Positions 10,765-22,727 of a stretch of 64,000 bases of DNA are shown here, one piece after another (position 1 is the stretch's first letter; the number at the start of each line of letters is the position of its first letter). The notes beneath the pieces were generated by a model that was not told where the DNA came from, did not search any database, and saw only the letters and a program-made list of their open reading frames with translations. Both the position numbers and the translations under genes were made by a program. The DNA comes from Nematostella vectensis (Eukaryota > Cnidaria > Anthozoa > Actiniaria > Edwardsiidae), in NCBI RefSeq assembly GCF_932526225.1, contig NC_064042.1:2277001-2341000 (forward strand), written 5' to 3'.

Positions 10765-11887
10765 TGGAGTGAAATGGTGGTAAGCTAGAAGTCAGTTGCA
10801 ATTTATTTAAAGTAGACAGGGGTGATCATCCTATCTTGAGGGTATAAAATATAACAAGCTGCTATCCCTTAAGGGTTGCTCAAAGATTCTTCTGATTCTG
10901 CCACCCTTAGGGGGTCTTACACTAATGGTAGCCCAAAACCTATTTACAGAAACCAAAAGTTGAATGCATGCTCAATACTTACATTCTTCCAGCTTTTCTG
11001 ATGGTAACTAAAGGACTGCGTAATAGAGGTTTCTATATTTCTTTTCTAGATTAGCATTATCAAGCTGTTACTATACATAACAACTTGTTTTATTACAATC
11101 AACTTTAGAAACAATCATATTGGCCTAAAATGAGGTCTGTCTGCAAACATATGGAGGAACTAACTAATATAAGTTGACTACTAATAAGAGGGCCACTTAA
11201 TAGAGGTTCAACTGTATTTTGGGTTAAAGATTGCTTAACCAGACCCAATGTGCTACCTCTTAGGGGTAAGAATACCTGTTGACCACACCCAAAGTGCTAT
11301 ACCATATGGCTTAAAATTCATTTTGCCAAGGATTACCCCTGCCTGTTTTAATTGGAGTCCCTCATCCAGGAATTATCTCCTAATATAGACCCTGTTGTGA
11401 TTAACATTGCTATTCAAAACATTGTTATGAGGGTGTAAGGTGAAATTTACCCTTGTGTCCTTAATCTCAGGTGACTGATTGTTCATCTTTTCTCATTATT
11501 CTAATGCAACGTGTGGGTTAAAACTAGCAAGAGTTTGAGGTGAAACTCATAATGTTCTAAGCCCAACAAGTAGAAAAGATTAACAAGCACAACTCATGTC
11601 CCTTAATAGTCCTTGTTCATCTTTTCTACTTGTGTTGGGCAAAAAGCTTATAAGATTATGCTACTTTTCAGAGTTTTAACCCACAAGTTTCAGTTATAGC
11701 ATAGAGTAGCTAGCACAGGGTCCAGGGAGAGCTGGCATTTTCCAAACCACCCACCCTATTCACCCCACCAACTCCCAGCCCCCAACAACCCCTTAAGGGC
11801 TATAATTTTACAAAAAGAACATTTTACTAAAAAAAAAAAATAGTGTCTACCCCAGTAAATAAACGTTTATTAAAAGCCTTTTCTCAA
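10765..11887. other. Intergenic: CMC4 3' flank with hairpin element
   Basis: No gene seen. The inverted repeat at 11511-11687 is listed separately. The phrase TAATAGAGGTTCAACTGTA near 11200 looks like decayed transposon sequence. Confidence 0.5.
11511..11687. mobile_element. Hairpin inverted repeat, MITE-like
   Basis: The left arm begins TGTGGGTTAAAACT (11512) and includes AACAAGTAGAAAAGAT. The right arm contains ATCTTTTCTACTTGT and ends AGTTTTAACCCACA. The arms of about 75 bp are imperfect complements around a short A/T loop. No coding content, and target duplications are not clear. Confidence 0.55.
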
Positions 11888-11896
11888 GAAGCGACA

Positions 11897-13303
11897 ACCG
11901 CGGTGACCCTAGATACTAATTCTTCAGATACTAATTAGATACTAACAGATACTAAAAACGGTCGGGGGGTACTTCATAAAGAAAATACCCATCTGTAAAA
12001 TCAGCTAAAATCTATGGAAAGGCATTATAATTATGGTTTCTCAAATTATTTACAGCAACTTCTGTAATTTGTGTGGATCTTACACAAATGTCTGATTATA
12101 ATATTTTGTCTGGTTTCTGGTTAAGGTGCTTCCAAATTTCTATGCAATACACAAGGGAATAACTATAAAATACATTTCTAAAACGTTTCTATACCGATTT
12201 AGCGCCAAGTTATTGCTAAGGTTTCAAACGGCAATTCAACGTTTACTTTACATAACGAATGTTGTCATGGTGTTGTCGTAATAAATGTTATCTAAGGTGA
12301 AGACCACCCAAGTGGAAATACCGCTTGGATCACGCGCTTGGACGTCACCTTGCTACATCAACTACAGTAACTGCTCTACATCGCACCTTTACGGAGAGTT
12401 AAAAATAAACCGGACTCGAATTACCGCGGTGATCCTAGAACCTAAAATTTCTTAGAACCTAAACAGAACCGAATCAGAACCTAAACAGAACCGAAACAGA
12501 ATCTTATAGCAAGGGGGGGGGGGGGGGGGGGTAATTGTTAATAACACAAAAAATCAAAATTACCTACTTTCTGCATAGAATTACAGAGTAGGGCTGGAAA
12601 TGCGTCAGAAACTGGTCCAAAAATTTATGCAGATCTTATAAAGAAAAAAATACCCTTCTTTCGGACGATCTGATTTTATCCTGGTCAATTTGAGTCCAGT
12701 TTATATTTAACTCGCCGTAATTGAAGCGCAGTACCCCCCTCCCCCCCTGACCGTTTTTAGGTTCTGATTCGGTTCTGAGGGATTAGGTTCTAGGATAACC
12801 GCGGTACTCAAATTGACCGGAATAAGATCGGAATCAAATCAAATCATCCGAAAGAGGGTTTTTTTTTTTAGATCTGCAAAGTTTTTGGACCAGTTTCCGA
12901 TCTGTTCAAACAAACAAACAAAAAAAAAGAAAGAAATGTTCCTACCTAGCTGCTATTTATTACTACCTGGCTGCTATTTATCCAAATACAAATCCAAACT
13001 CGTTCCCCCGTATTTTTTATTCAGTTGTTTTATACTATGTGTATGTGTACGCTCGCCTTTTGAATATTTCACGCTAGTGATGACTGAAATAGAAATTTAG
13101 CCTAAATCCATCCGCTAAATAGCGGGAAAATCGCTGTGAAAAAAATATGTTGACGTATTTCCAGCAGTATCCTAATTCTATGCAGAAAATAGGTAATTTT
13201 TTTTGTTATTAACGATTACCCCCCTTGCTTTTGGTTTCTGTTTAGTTTCTGATTAGTATCTGTTTAGTATCTAAGAAATTTTAGTATCTAGGATCACCGC
13301 GGT
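11897..13303. mobile_element. Outer inverted-repeat transposon, ACCGCGGT ends, 9-bp TSD
   Basis: Both ends are the palindrome ACCGCGGT (11897-11904 and 13296-13303), flanked by the exact 9-bp direct repeat GAAGCGACA (11888-11896 and 13304-13312). Just inside each end are short tandem sub-repeats of the AGATACTAA type, in inverted orientation. The 9-bp duplication is in the range of Mutator-like (MULE) elements. No transposase is present. The element is interrupted by a second copy of the same family at 12423-12805. Without it and its duplication the outer copy is about 1,015 bp. Confidence 0.85.
12423..12805. mobile_element. Inner copy of the ACCGCGGT element, nested
   Basis: ACCGCGGT occurs at 12423-12430 and 12798-12805, flanked by a 9-bp direct repeat ACTCGAATT (12414-12422) and ACTCAAATT (12806-12814), one mismatch. 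Subterminal repeats here are of the AGAACCTAA / AGAACCGAA type, one base-pattern different from the outer copy. A poly-G run (about 12511-12531) and a C-rich run (about 12735-12748) sit inside the arms. Internal segments around 12540-12720 are the reverse complement of segments at 12815-13220 in the outer element, confirming one family. Confidence 0.85.
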
Positions 13304-13312
13304 GAAGCGACA

Positions 13313-14693
13313 AAGAACAATTCTGGTTAAGAGACCATGAAAATCAGTGGAAACGACAAAAAACATCCCACAAAAAGAGTTTCCTTCCATCCGCTCAAGA
13401 ACAACCAACAGCGCAAACATTGGATTTATGAAATTTCGCTTTGTGTCTTTTTATTAAAGCTTTATTTTAAACAGTTCCTATGTTACTGTAAATAAGAAAT
13501 AAAATTGATTTCAGATGATATCATTAAAAAAGAACACTGCAATAATATTGATAACGGCGTTCTGTTAGTTTTGGTTATTTGCGTATGTTGATACTTGGGT
13601 TAATGAATTTAACCATTCAAATATAAGAAGCGGCTTCAATAAATGCCCATCAATTATGATTTCCACTTTTTCTGCACCTGTTTTCTGCCAGTATTTCATG
13701 GCTTCAAAGCCAAAATCTCGGCACACAAACAAATGCGCCAAGAGGCTATTTTTTTATTCTAGATTAAAAAATATATACCCTTTTTATTCACAATGAATAT
13801 TTTTGGAAACTCAATTTTATTATAACGCGTATCGGTTCTATCAAATGTTTTATTTAAACCTTCCTAATAATAGATTAATAATGATAAAATATAAATGTAT
13901 TGCTATATAAATGTATTGCTATTGATGTTTATGGCTATTTTATAGACATATTATAGGATTTTCTGTATAAATATAGTCTCCAGCGCAGCCGTCGACTAAA
14001 ATTTTGGCACAATGTTTTTTATGAAGCACTCCTCGTTTTCGTTTACACAAACCCTAGGCAGCACATGGGTTTGAATGGAAAATTTCATTATTACTTGTCG
14101 AAAGTTTAACTGCCTGGTAAGCAATCCTATTGTATTATGAGCGACAAGACTTCGGTAATTTGCGACTTTTTGATCATTATCGTGTTCAAGCTGTGCCATA
14201 ATTGCATATTGGCCCATGCCAAGTTGAAATTTTTTCCTTGTGAAACTCTTTTCATTTTGCACATTGACTCTGACAAGACAGCGGCTGTTAATTGATGCGC
14301 AAGCAATTTTGTACGTCAATACTTTCAACTTTCTCCATATCCTCGAGAAAAGAGACACTATAGTAAAATAGAATTCTAAACACTGAATTCTGTGGAGAGA
14401 GGGATTTAGTGTTTGATCGAAGAGAGGAAATTTTATAGAACGCGGTTAGAAAAAGGCTTGGCTGGAGGCCTTTAAAAACCTCGGATTCAAATTTACTTTG
14501 AAGAAATTGGGCCTAAAGAAGTTAACGCAAACTATTCTGAATTCGACGCGAAAGAGATACCAACAGAAAAACCTTTGCAAAGAAAAGATACTTAACACAA
14601 GAAGTGACACAAACGTCTTTAATATTTTATAGTAAAACAAGCGTAAGTCTTGACTTATAAACCTGAACTTGGTGACCAGTTAGCCTTTTCGTC
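13313..14693. other. Intergenic: upstream of the GPCR
   Basis: A/T-rich, with no gene supported on either strand. The open frames here (for example the minus-strand frame at 13996-14358) show no recognisable domain and no codon or context support. Some of this must contain the GPCR promoter, but no clear element is visible. Confidence 0.45.
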
Positions 14694-15629
14694 ATGAACA
14701 AAACAAAGGAACTTTACTCGGGAGAAATCGAATCTAGGACGAAGGGCGAAGTTGTGTTAGAGACCCTAGCAACGAGTGTGATCTGCATCATGGGAAGCCT
14801 TGGCAATTTCGTCACACTTCTCATCATCTACAAGAACCCTCGACTCCGCACTCCAACTAACCTCCTCATCGCCTCGCTTGCCTTTTCGGATTTCTCTCTA
14901 GCGACTTTCCTGGGCATCCCGTTATACATCGCCACCGTCGCCTCGTTCAGGTTCCCGTTTCCAGCGTCCGTTTGCCAGTTCGAGGGTTTCGCTATCATTG
15001 TCATGATCGTTGCTTCTATTCAGACGGTGGCGTGGACCGCGGTGAATCGGTTCTACCGTGTTGTAAGACCTACCAACTATTCGCGCATCTTCACCATTCA
15101 GCGTACCTCAGCCATCGTGGTGTTCGTATGGACGCTATCCTTGCTTACGCCAATACCTTACTTATGCACCGGCGAGCTATTTGTATTCAACCCCGGCAAA
15201 GGAATCTGCTTCGTGAAGCCGGATTTGGACCCCATGTCTACCACAATTGTGTTTATTGTCACCGGCTTTCCAATCACTGTGACATTGTATTGCTATTTCC
15301 GAGTCTTCCTGAAGGTGCGACAGCACAACTCTCAAGTGAGTCAAAGTGCTGTGAGTGCAGATGAGATACGCGTCACCAAGCTTCTCTTCGTTATCGTGTT
15401 CGTGTTCATGTCTTGCTGGACGCCAATCGTCGCGGTGGAAGTGATTGATTATTATCATGCCCGTTGGGTCTTGCCTCGCTGGGTTTACATTGCGTACAGT
15501 TTCCTTGGGCTAATTTCCAGTGCTGTGAACCCCCTGATCTACGTTACGCTCAATAAGCAATTTAGGGGGGAGTATCTTACCGTGTTGCGACCTTGTTTTC
15601 GTAAGATGAATGTGGTTAGCGTGCTGTGA
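14694..15629 (+). CDS. Class A (rhodopsin-like) GPCR, melatonin-receptor-like, intronless
   Basis: A seven-helix plasma-membrane receptor of 311 residues in one exon. The class A landmarks are visible: GN in TM1 (N38), a LAFSDF TM2 with D66, a disulphide pair C94 (TM3) and C172 (ECL2), NRF at 118-120 in place of DRY at the end of TM3, SCWTP at 240-244 in TM6, and NPLIY at 279-283 in TM7, followed by a short helix 8 (NKQFRGEY). N2 is in an NKT glycosylation site. The NRF motif and the FRGEY segment recall melatonin-receptor-like and related orphan receptors, which are expanded and often intronless in anthozoans. The ligand cannot be read from sequence. The C-terminal tail is very short. The ATG chosen is the first in frame and leaves a plausible 20-residue N-terminus. 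Confidence 0.88.
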   Translation: MNKTKELYSGEIESRTKGEVVLETLATSVICIMGSLGNFVTLLIIYKNPRLRTPTNLLIASLAFSDFSLATFLGIPLYIATVASFRFPFPASVCQFEGFAIIVMIVASIQTVAWTAVNRFYRVVRPTNYSRIFTIQRTSAIVVFVWTLSLLTPIPYLCTGELFVFNPGKGICFVKPDLDPMSTTIVFIVTGFPITVTLYCYFRVFLKVRQHNSQVSQSAVSADEIRVTKLLFVIVFVFMSCWTPIVAVEVIDYYHARWVLPRWVYIAYSFLGLISSAVNPLIYVTLNKQFRGEYLTVLRPCFRKMNVVSVL

Positions 15630-18600
15630 ATCACGCAGTTTTGGCCTATCTGTGGAGGGACCAGAACAATGGATTCTTTTCCCTCAAAATAATGACAACG
15701 AACAATGCGACTGGATAATAAGTTGCTACATGCTATTTCAACTTGAAAGGGGGCTTAAGCTTACTTAGAGAGAGGAGGACCTCCCAGCAGGGGTGGGGAG
15801 GGTGGGGGGGGGGGGGGGGGCGCTCCCTTATAAACAGGCGGTGATCTTCGTTTTGTGAGTGAGCATAAAATGGCGGCGTGATTTTGGCTTTTTTTGCGCT
15901 TCGGACGCTTCAATTAGCATCTTAGCTTCAGCAATCCATTTTTCTATCTACATTTGTACCAGAAAAGAGATCTCATGATTTTAACGCTATATTTTGTCAG
16001 GAGTGATACTGTCAGAACACCAAGATAACCTTGGACTGCCTGTGGTGTAAGCAAATGATCACTAAAGCTTTTTTAATGGTATTGGATTAAATTGTCTCAG
16101 TTACTTGCTTCAATAAGCCGATGGTAACAGATGAAAATAGGCGCTTTAAGTTACTCGGTATTGCGCGGGAGTATAAAATGGTGACGTTGGTCGCGCTGGC
16201 TCCGCTACTACCTTACTACGTATTTATGGAGTTTGAGGTTTTCCTTGGACATGGATTGGATCTGTATGCTTTTTAAGATATATAAAGTGGAGAAAAAATT
16301 GGAGTGAAGTGGAGCATAAAGATTGTGATTGTGACCATAAAGATGATGTGAAAATTTTCAGGCTATCGTTCTTTTATCTTCATATGACGGATTTAGTAAC
16401 CCTTAGGCCACTCCTCACGTCACCCCTTTGATCACCATGGTAACACCCTGGAGTCTTCCCGCATTCTAATGAACTGCCGTGCGTACTTGAAAAAGGCGTC
16501 GAAATGAAGGTCCTCTTTCTACAAAAGGAAGGCTCTCAACTCACTAACGAGGAAGTAAAAAAAAATGGGTTGTTTAGATATTTCATTCGCTTCCTGTGAA
16601 AATAATAACTCCGAGTTTCATTTGGTGGTTCTCAGACTATATGGATTTAATAGCATTTACTTGTAACCAGACTACTATTGTTAATAACGCCGGCGGTTTA
16701 TTAAATCTTTTCATTCATGTACAGTTGATTTCCTTTCTTTAATTTACGCTGCTTCTCCAGAGGTGTTGAGTCTTGGTGACATTTGGCTCAGAAATCCAAA
16801 GTATAAGAATTATTTCAAGCTATGTTTATACCACTGTTGCTTGTAAAAAAATTCTTTGTGGCCGTAGGTTATTTATGTTTAAAGTAGGAGTATTAAGTAG
16901 TTTATATGCTAGTTGGCCAATAGGTTGTTATTTTTAAGCGTATTTCATTAATTCTCACTTTGCGCCGGAGCAGCTGTTACCAGAGGAATAAGGCTCTACT
17001 TCATTCGAGACCTCGACTCTCTGGCGAAAGACATCATCTTAGAGTACGATTAAAAACAAAGAGAGGGAAGTTCTAATAACTAGTGGAATAACAAACGTCG
17101 GGAAATGGAATGAAAAGGAGCCAATGTTCGATGTTGTTGATGTGATACACTTCAGCGCAAGTTAAGTTATTACTCAGGTATGCTGTTATGTTTTGCTTAT
17201 GTTGTTGGTCGTATCTATGCTACTAAGTAGAGATGCATAAAATTGTCATTCTCGGATCTTTTTAAGGGACTTTTTTTCGCGCATAACCGTTCAGCGCAAA
17301 ACAAACATTTTTGACAGAACTCAAATGGTTTAACGAGGTTTCGAATGCCAACCGCAAAAACGACGCGAAAAACGAGCGCTGTTTTTACTTGTATTTAAAA
17401 TATAATCTTTCTTACGTAGTTAACTTTTCTGGGGTGCGGATTGACATGTCCTTAAGGGGCGTAGGATAGTTTTTTTGTTCTTTATAGCTCCTATGCTATA
17501 TTGGTAATCAAAAATGGCTTGAACAAACATTGACAAATTTTGAACTGAGTTTCATTTTGAAGGAGAAGTGAGATTATACAATTCAATAGCGCTTTTCTTT
17601 AAATTTGCTATACAAGGAAAATATACTTTTTCAAAAAATTGTGAGCTCATTAACTACCATTTACGATTGAGCTCTGGTTTTGGTCTCAAGTCTTGTGGGC
17701 AATTATTTCCTAAAGATACTCTGTGGTTAATATTTCGAATTTTGTTTTTCTGCAATAAAACCCCAAGAAGCTGACAAAAATGCATTTCATCTCACTTTCA
17801 ATCGTCCCCAGGTATAAAAGAAAACGGACTCCTTTTATTCAAATGTAGTCTTTAATTGTGTCAATTGTTTTATTTTGATTAAATTGCGCCTTGCTGTTCC
17901 AAACTCGAGAATCCATGTGTCATAACCCGCAGTGCTTCATGGGTATAAAAAAGATAAGCAAATAAGACTAAATAAAAAGAAATCCAGATTTTAAAAGCTA
18001 AGGCATTCCTGTTTATGTGCCGGTTAACATTTACATGGCTTTCAGAAAACTGATTCAGCCATTCCCATAAACCACTGCGGGTTTCGAAAAACAGACCTCC
18101 GAGTGCAACCTTATTTGAAAAATAGCTGGGTACAAAAAACAAAATTCACTCCAGTTTGTGTTAAATATTATGTCAAATTTCAAAAGTTTATAAATCTTAA
18201 TTCTACCAACTGCGTTTAGCATCAGTTTCAAATTGCTAAAATCGCCAATACCAAATTCTTTTTCACGTTCTTTTGGCCTTGCTAAAGCATTTGAGGAATT
18301 TTTGGCGCTTACTAGCGGCATTTTTCCCTATCTTAAGAACTTCTTTTGCAAAATTACATCACCAAGCTGGTTTTAACCCCAAAAATTTTATTTATTAGTA
18401 TTTTTCTTTATTTTTCATTCTCAAGTGTTGTTGATATTAACCTTGGACGGTTTGACCATTGGCGGTTTCTGTTTCTCTATTGTTGTGTTTCTGTGTTAAT
18501 ACAATTTTACAAATATAACTTTCCTAAAAACTTTGTTTTTACGTATATGACTTAAAGTTGGGTCTTAACTTACAGCACGATGTTAATTCTTTCGTTTTGT

Positions 18601-21600
18601 GATATAATTATAATGGTATAATAATAATGATATCATTTTACAAAGATCCTGATAAAGTTTTGGATGGTACACTTTTTAGTTATTTTTAAAATTGCAAATT
18701 GACACAAACCTAAAAGTGATATGAATATTTTATTATTTTACAACGTGTAATACAAATGCTTATTCAATCATCGCGAATTAAGTTAATGTAGTGTCCCCTC
18801 CTCCGCTTTCGTTTCTGTAAGAAAAATGACACCTTAAGATAAATGAAAAAGCAAAAGACCACACGCAGTTGATGTAAATATTACTGAGTAGTAAATAAAT
18901 GTTGCGCGCCATCCAAACTTGCGATTTTGGTAATAGTGGTTTCACTAATGTATCCCATTGTCTTAGTTTTGTAGGTATTTAGTTAACCGCAGATACAGAA
19001 AAAGGACAAAGGTTACCCATGCGGTTGCCTGTATACCAAACTCAGTTTGCCAACAGCAGTTTCCAAGTGAACGCTCGGTTTTAGCCAAAGTAGGTTACAC
19101 TTTTCAAGAAAGTATTACTTACTTACTTATCAAGTAAGTATTACTTATTTATTACTTATGTGAGGATCGTCATTGCTTTCACGAATTAAGGAAACTTTCA
19201 CGAAATGAAATCGTATTTGAATTCAAGGTAATGTTTCAAGCAAAACCGAAAAGCGACTTGTTTTAATCATCGGTGAAACAGGTTGACTAGTATAAATTCC
19301 TTTTAGATAGTGTTTCATTTTTGTACTTTTTGTGCTTTATTTTTGTAATTGCTTCCTTGGTTTTGTAATAAACACTTTGATAATTATCTTGAAAGTCTCG
19401 AGAAGTCCTGAGCCTATATATGTGGTCCTTCGAGCCGGATTGGCTGTCTCACCCGCCTCGTGCTCCAGGCTTATCCGCAAGAAATCTTCTTGACGAATGT
19501 TTTTGCCTATAAATATTTGATGTGGCCAATCTACGATTAAAGCTCGCGATAAAAGCAAATCCGATTTTTATGCGTAGTGAAATATTTAGTAATTGCATTT
19601 GGAGGCTTGAGGGGCTCCACGGTTCATAAGGGAAATCGCTCCCAATTAAATCGTAAATTATTCCGGAGTGTGCTACAACAGTTCTCTCTTGATTGTTTCT
19701 TGCCTTCTTCGCGCAAATCAAGGTAAAAACCCACACTACAATAATACACTGACAAGAAGTATCAACCATGTTTACTTTGTCATTAGATTTCACTTCTTTA
19801 TCAAGTTTGGACCAAATGCTTTCCGAGATTAATTCGCTAAGACTTTAGAGATTATACAAAGATCATATAAAAAGGCTTTTTTATATTTTTTTTATATCCC
19901 TTAAACCACTCTTAAAGTATTGGCACTTTAATGATAAATACTCATTATAGATTACTTTTAAATTCTTTACTTGATACTCTTGACATTTGAACAGATAACA
20001 TTTAGTTTGTTGTAAAAGAAAAAAGATTTGTTTCGTAGATAGTCAGCATATAGATGCTTTTTCGTATCTCCTGCTGTGCACGCTTCTAACATCCACATTG
20101 GGCGATTAATAGGTTCAACTTTAACTCAAGGAAACGATTTATGTATATCTGATATTTTCGCCGCAGGTTACGTTCTACCGACGCTTTTCAGGGTTCTTTT
20201 GTAGAGCCAATCAAATGTATGACTGCTACCGGCATCTATATCTACAGCTTCGGGATAATGGCTCGTCGAATCCCCGCCAATCTTGTGCTAGATCCTGTAT
20301 TTTGTGTTATCTGTTTTCAAATATTGCCTTTATGATTTTCTCCAAAAGCACCGACTTTCGAGAACTCTCCATTAGGGGTCCTTTTGGATTGTTTAGTTTT
20401 GCCGCAAAAGAACAAAAAGAAAGGGAAATGGAAACACAGCATGGAGGTCAAAATAGCTAGATTATTTTAACAACATTTTAGAATGGTGCCGAGTACTTAT
20501 CCAAGAGAACTATATCAAGAGTCAACAAGGCTACAGCCGCGCGCGAACGTCCTTTTCCGCTATTTATAGTTACGGTATGTGTGTTGCGGTCAAGGCCTAG
20601 ATCATGCAAGCGGACTGCAAAGTGTGAAATGACCACCCGTGCTCGCTGATCTCCATTCACAAGTATATGCTAGAAGTATCTGTATAACCGTGGAGGTTTC
20701 TTTCAGACGTTTGGATTTATGAATCAAACCCCTGCCAGGTTTTGTCTGGAATCAGGTTTGTTCATCAGGGTATCTCGAGTGAGGGTCTGACTTTTGGATT
20801 CAATCCGAGCTGGCTTTATTTTTTAATTCAGTATTGAAAAAAGTATTTTTCGAGGGTATCATGAATTAAATTTAGGTTAGGGTGAGCAAGATTTTCGTTG
20901 CTGTGGAAATACTTGTTAGCCTTAAGATGTAGTACTTGTATGGCTTAGTGTATGCCTCGGAAATATTTAGTTTGTTCTTCGTTTTAAGGGTGATTCGATG
21001 AGATACATAACAATGCTTACTGGTTACAAATCTAAACTTGTCTTGACTTGAATTCTCGCAACCCTAAACGGTTCAATCTGCGGCGATAAGTAAAAAAAAG
21101 AGTCTTACCTTTTTTCGTCTTTTTCAAGCGAAAGAGGTATGAACTTACTTTCAAAACCTCTGGACTCTTCTCTGAATAATTTCAAAGAGGAAAAGTAACA
21201 GATGAAATCAATTCGTCTGAGCTGGGATACCGTGACTGCGCCACCAAAAGGAGTGGGGCCGACAATGCCTTGTGACGGCTGGATATAGAGCTTACAAAAT
21301 ACCAAGTGTGAGAAAGCATCCATTTCCATCGGCTGATTTGGGGAAGCTATTGTGATACTTTCGAATGAATTTAGTAAATGAAATATTCAAATTTTTTATT
21401 ATTATTTTGAAATTTTGTCAGGTAATTTGTCATCTGATGTTAAATGAAAACAATAACAAAGGTGTTATTGACTGGTACTCTTCAAAGCATGCCTCTAGGT
21501 GTAGCCAAAAAGCATAGCCTTGGTTTTGGCGCCATAAGCATTCATCCCGCCTTCAACCAAATAACACATATCCAGTGGGTTTTCACTATATTTCTTTACG

Positions 21601-22066
21601 TGTCTAATAATCGCGATCAGGACTTTTGGGTCAACTCGAAAGATTTTAAAATATCAAATAGAGGTAGTTCAAATGGAAATAGCCAAAAAACCTAAACTAT
21701 TTACCAGGTTAACCTATAGCCTTTCAGGTTACCTTTCAGCACCTTTCAGGTGCCAAATAAATCTTTAACCATAATTTAATAATATGTAGTGCTAGTAGTA
21801 ATAATTAATTTGTTTCTATTTCAGCACGGGAGCTCACCTAGATTTGAATAAAGTTTAAATCGTCTCCGAGCTTTGCGGTTGTTTAGTTAAGTCTGTGTGC
21901 CTTAAGTCTTCCAAACGCGGCCAGTCTTCCAAACCGCAGAAAAAAAACGGACACGAAAGAAACGTTTAAATCAACAAGACCAAAAAGCTCGGAAATAATT
22001 TAGACTGCGAAGCCGTAAATGTGATCTCCTTGTGGTACCAGCGTTATTCCTCTAATTCCCTCGCAG
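15630..22066. other. Long intergenic interval
   Basis: Over 6 kb with no gene that I can support. It contains a poly-G tract at about 15801-15820 and a short TTACTTAC-type microsatellite at about 19106-19160. The remaining open frames are under 115 codons and featureless. The end of the interval (22051-22066) is a polypyrimidine tract and AG, listed with the calcium sensor. Confidence 0.5.
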
Positions 22067-22118
22067 GTTGCTAGCACCGCGCGAATCCCATTCAACACCC
22101 CACTCCAAGACCACACCC
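22067..22118 (+). promoter_or_regulatory. 5' UTR start of the calcium-sensor exon at a splice acceptor
   Basis: CTCTAATTCCCTCGCAG immediately before 22067 is a strong 3' splice site. The coding exon therefore probably begins in 5' UTR here and is joined to an upstream non-coding exon, which I cannot place. Confidence 0.5.
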
Positions 22119-22727
22119 ATGGGTAACAAGAAATCCAAGTTGCGGCCGGAGGACCTACACGAACTCATGTCCTGCACGCACTTTTCAAGCCGGGAAATCC
22201 AGGACTGGTACCGCGGCTTCATGAAAAGCTGCCCGACCGGGTACGTCACGCTCCAAGAATTCCAAAACATGTACGCGGAATTCTTCGACGGAGACGCGTC
22301 GAACTTTGCGCTGCACGTCTTTAGGACATTCGACGACGATCGGAGTGGTAGGATCGACTTCAAGGAGTTCATGAGCTCACTGTCCGTCACCTCGCGCGGA
22401 AATCTCGACGAGAAGTTGGAATGGGCGTTCAGGATCTACGATATCAATAACGATGGGAGTATCTCACGTATGGAGATGATTGAGATTATCGAGGCCGTGC
22501 GCAAGATGCACGCGTGTCAAAAGTGGCCCGCGCGTGTTCAGTCCTCTGTGGAATGTACTGATCGGATCATGAGAAAGTACGATATTGACGGAGACGGATT
22601 GTTGTCTCTTGAGGAGTTCAAAGCGGGGGTTATTGAGGACCCTTTCCTTGTTATGATGTTACAGTACAAGGTCGGGCGGTCCAACAGATCATCTCAGATT
22701 GATTCGTCTTCAGATGATGACGACTGA
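22119..22727 (+). CDS. Neuronal calcium sensor family EF-hand protein
   Basis: A 202-residue calcium sensor of the NCS family (recoverin, hippocalcin, VILIP, NCS-1 and KChIP relatives). The N-terminus MGNKKSKLRPED has the Gly2 and Lys/Ser pattern of an N-myristoylated NCS protein. EF-hand 1 is degenerate with the family-typical CPTG (38-41) and should not bind calcium. EF2 (D72-E83), EF3 (D108-E119) and EF4 (D155-E166) have complete acidic loops. The C-terminus is unusual in ending with a Ser/Asp-rich tail (SSSDDDD). The coding region is uninterrupted, whereas vertebrate NCS genes have several introns. I chose the ATG at 22119 because it creates the myristoylation motif; the open frame extends slightly upstream without an ATG. 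The exact subfamily is uncertain. Confidence 0.9.
   Translation: MGNKKSKLRPEDLHELMSCTHFSSREIQDWYRGFMKSCPTGYVTLQEFQNMYAEFFDGDASNFALHVFRTFDDDRSGRIDFKEFMSSLSVTSRGNLDEKLEWAFRIYDINNDGSISRMEMIEIIEAVRKMHACQKWPARVQSSVECTDRIMRKYDIDGDGLLSLEEFKAGVIEDPFLVMMLQYKVGRSNRSSQIDSSSDDDD

Noticed and set aside
20215-20460. 81-codon frame as a small gene
   Set aside because: No recognisable motif, no upstream promoter or splice evidence; the length is expected by chance.
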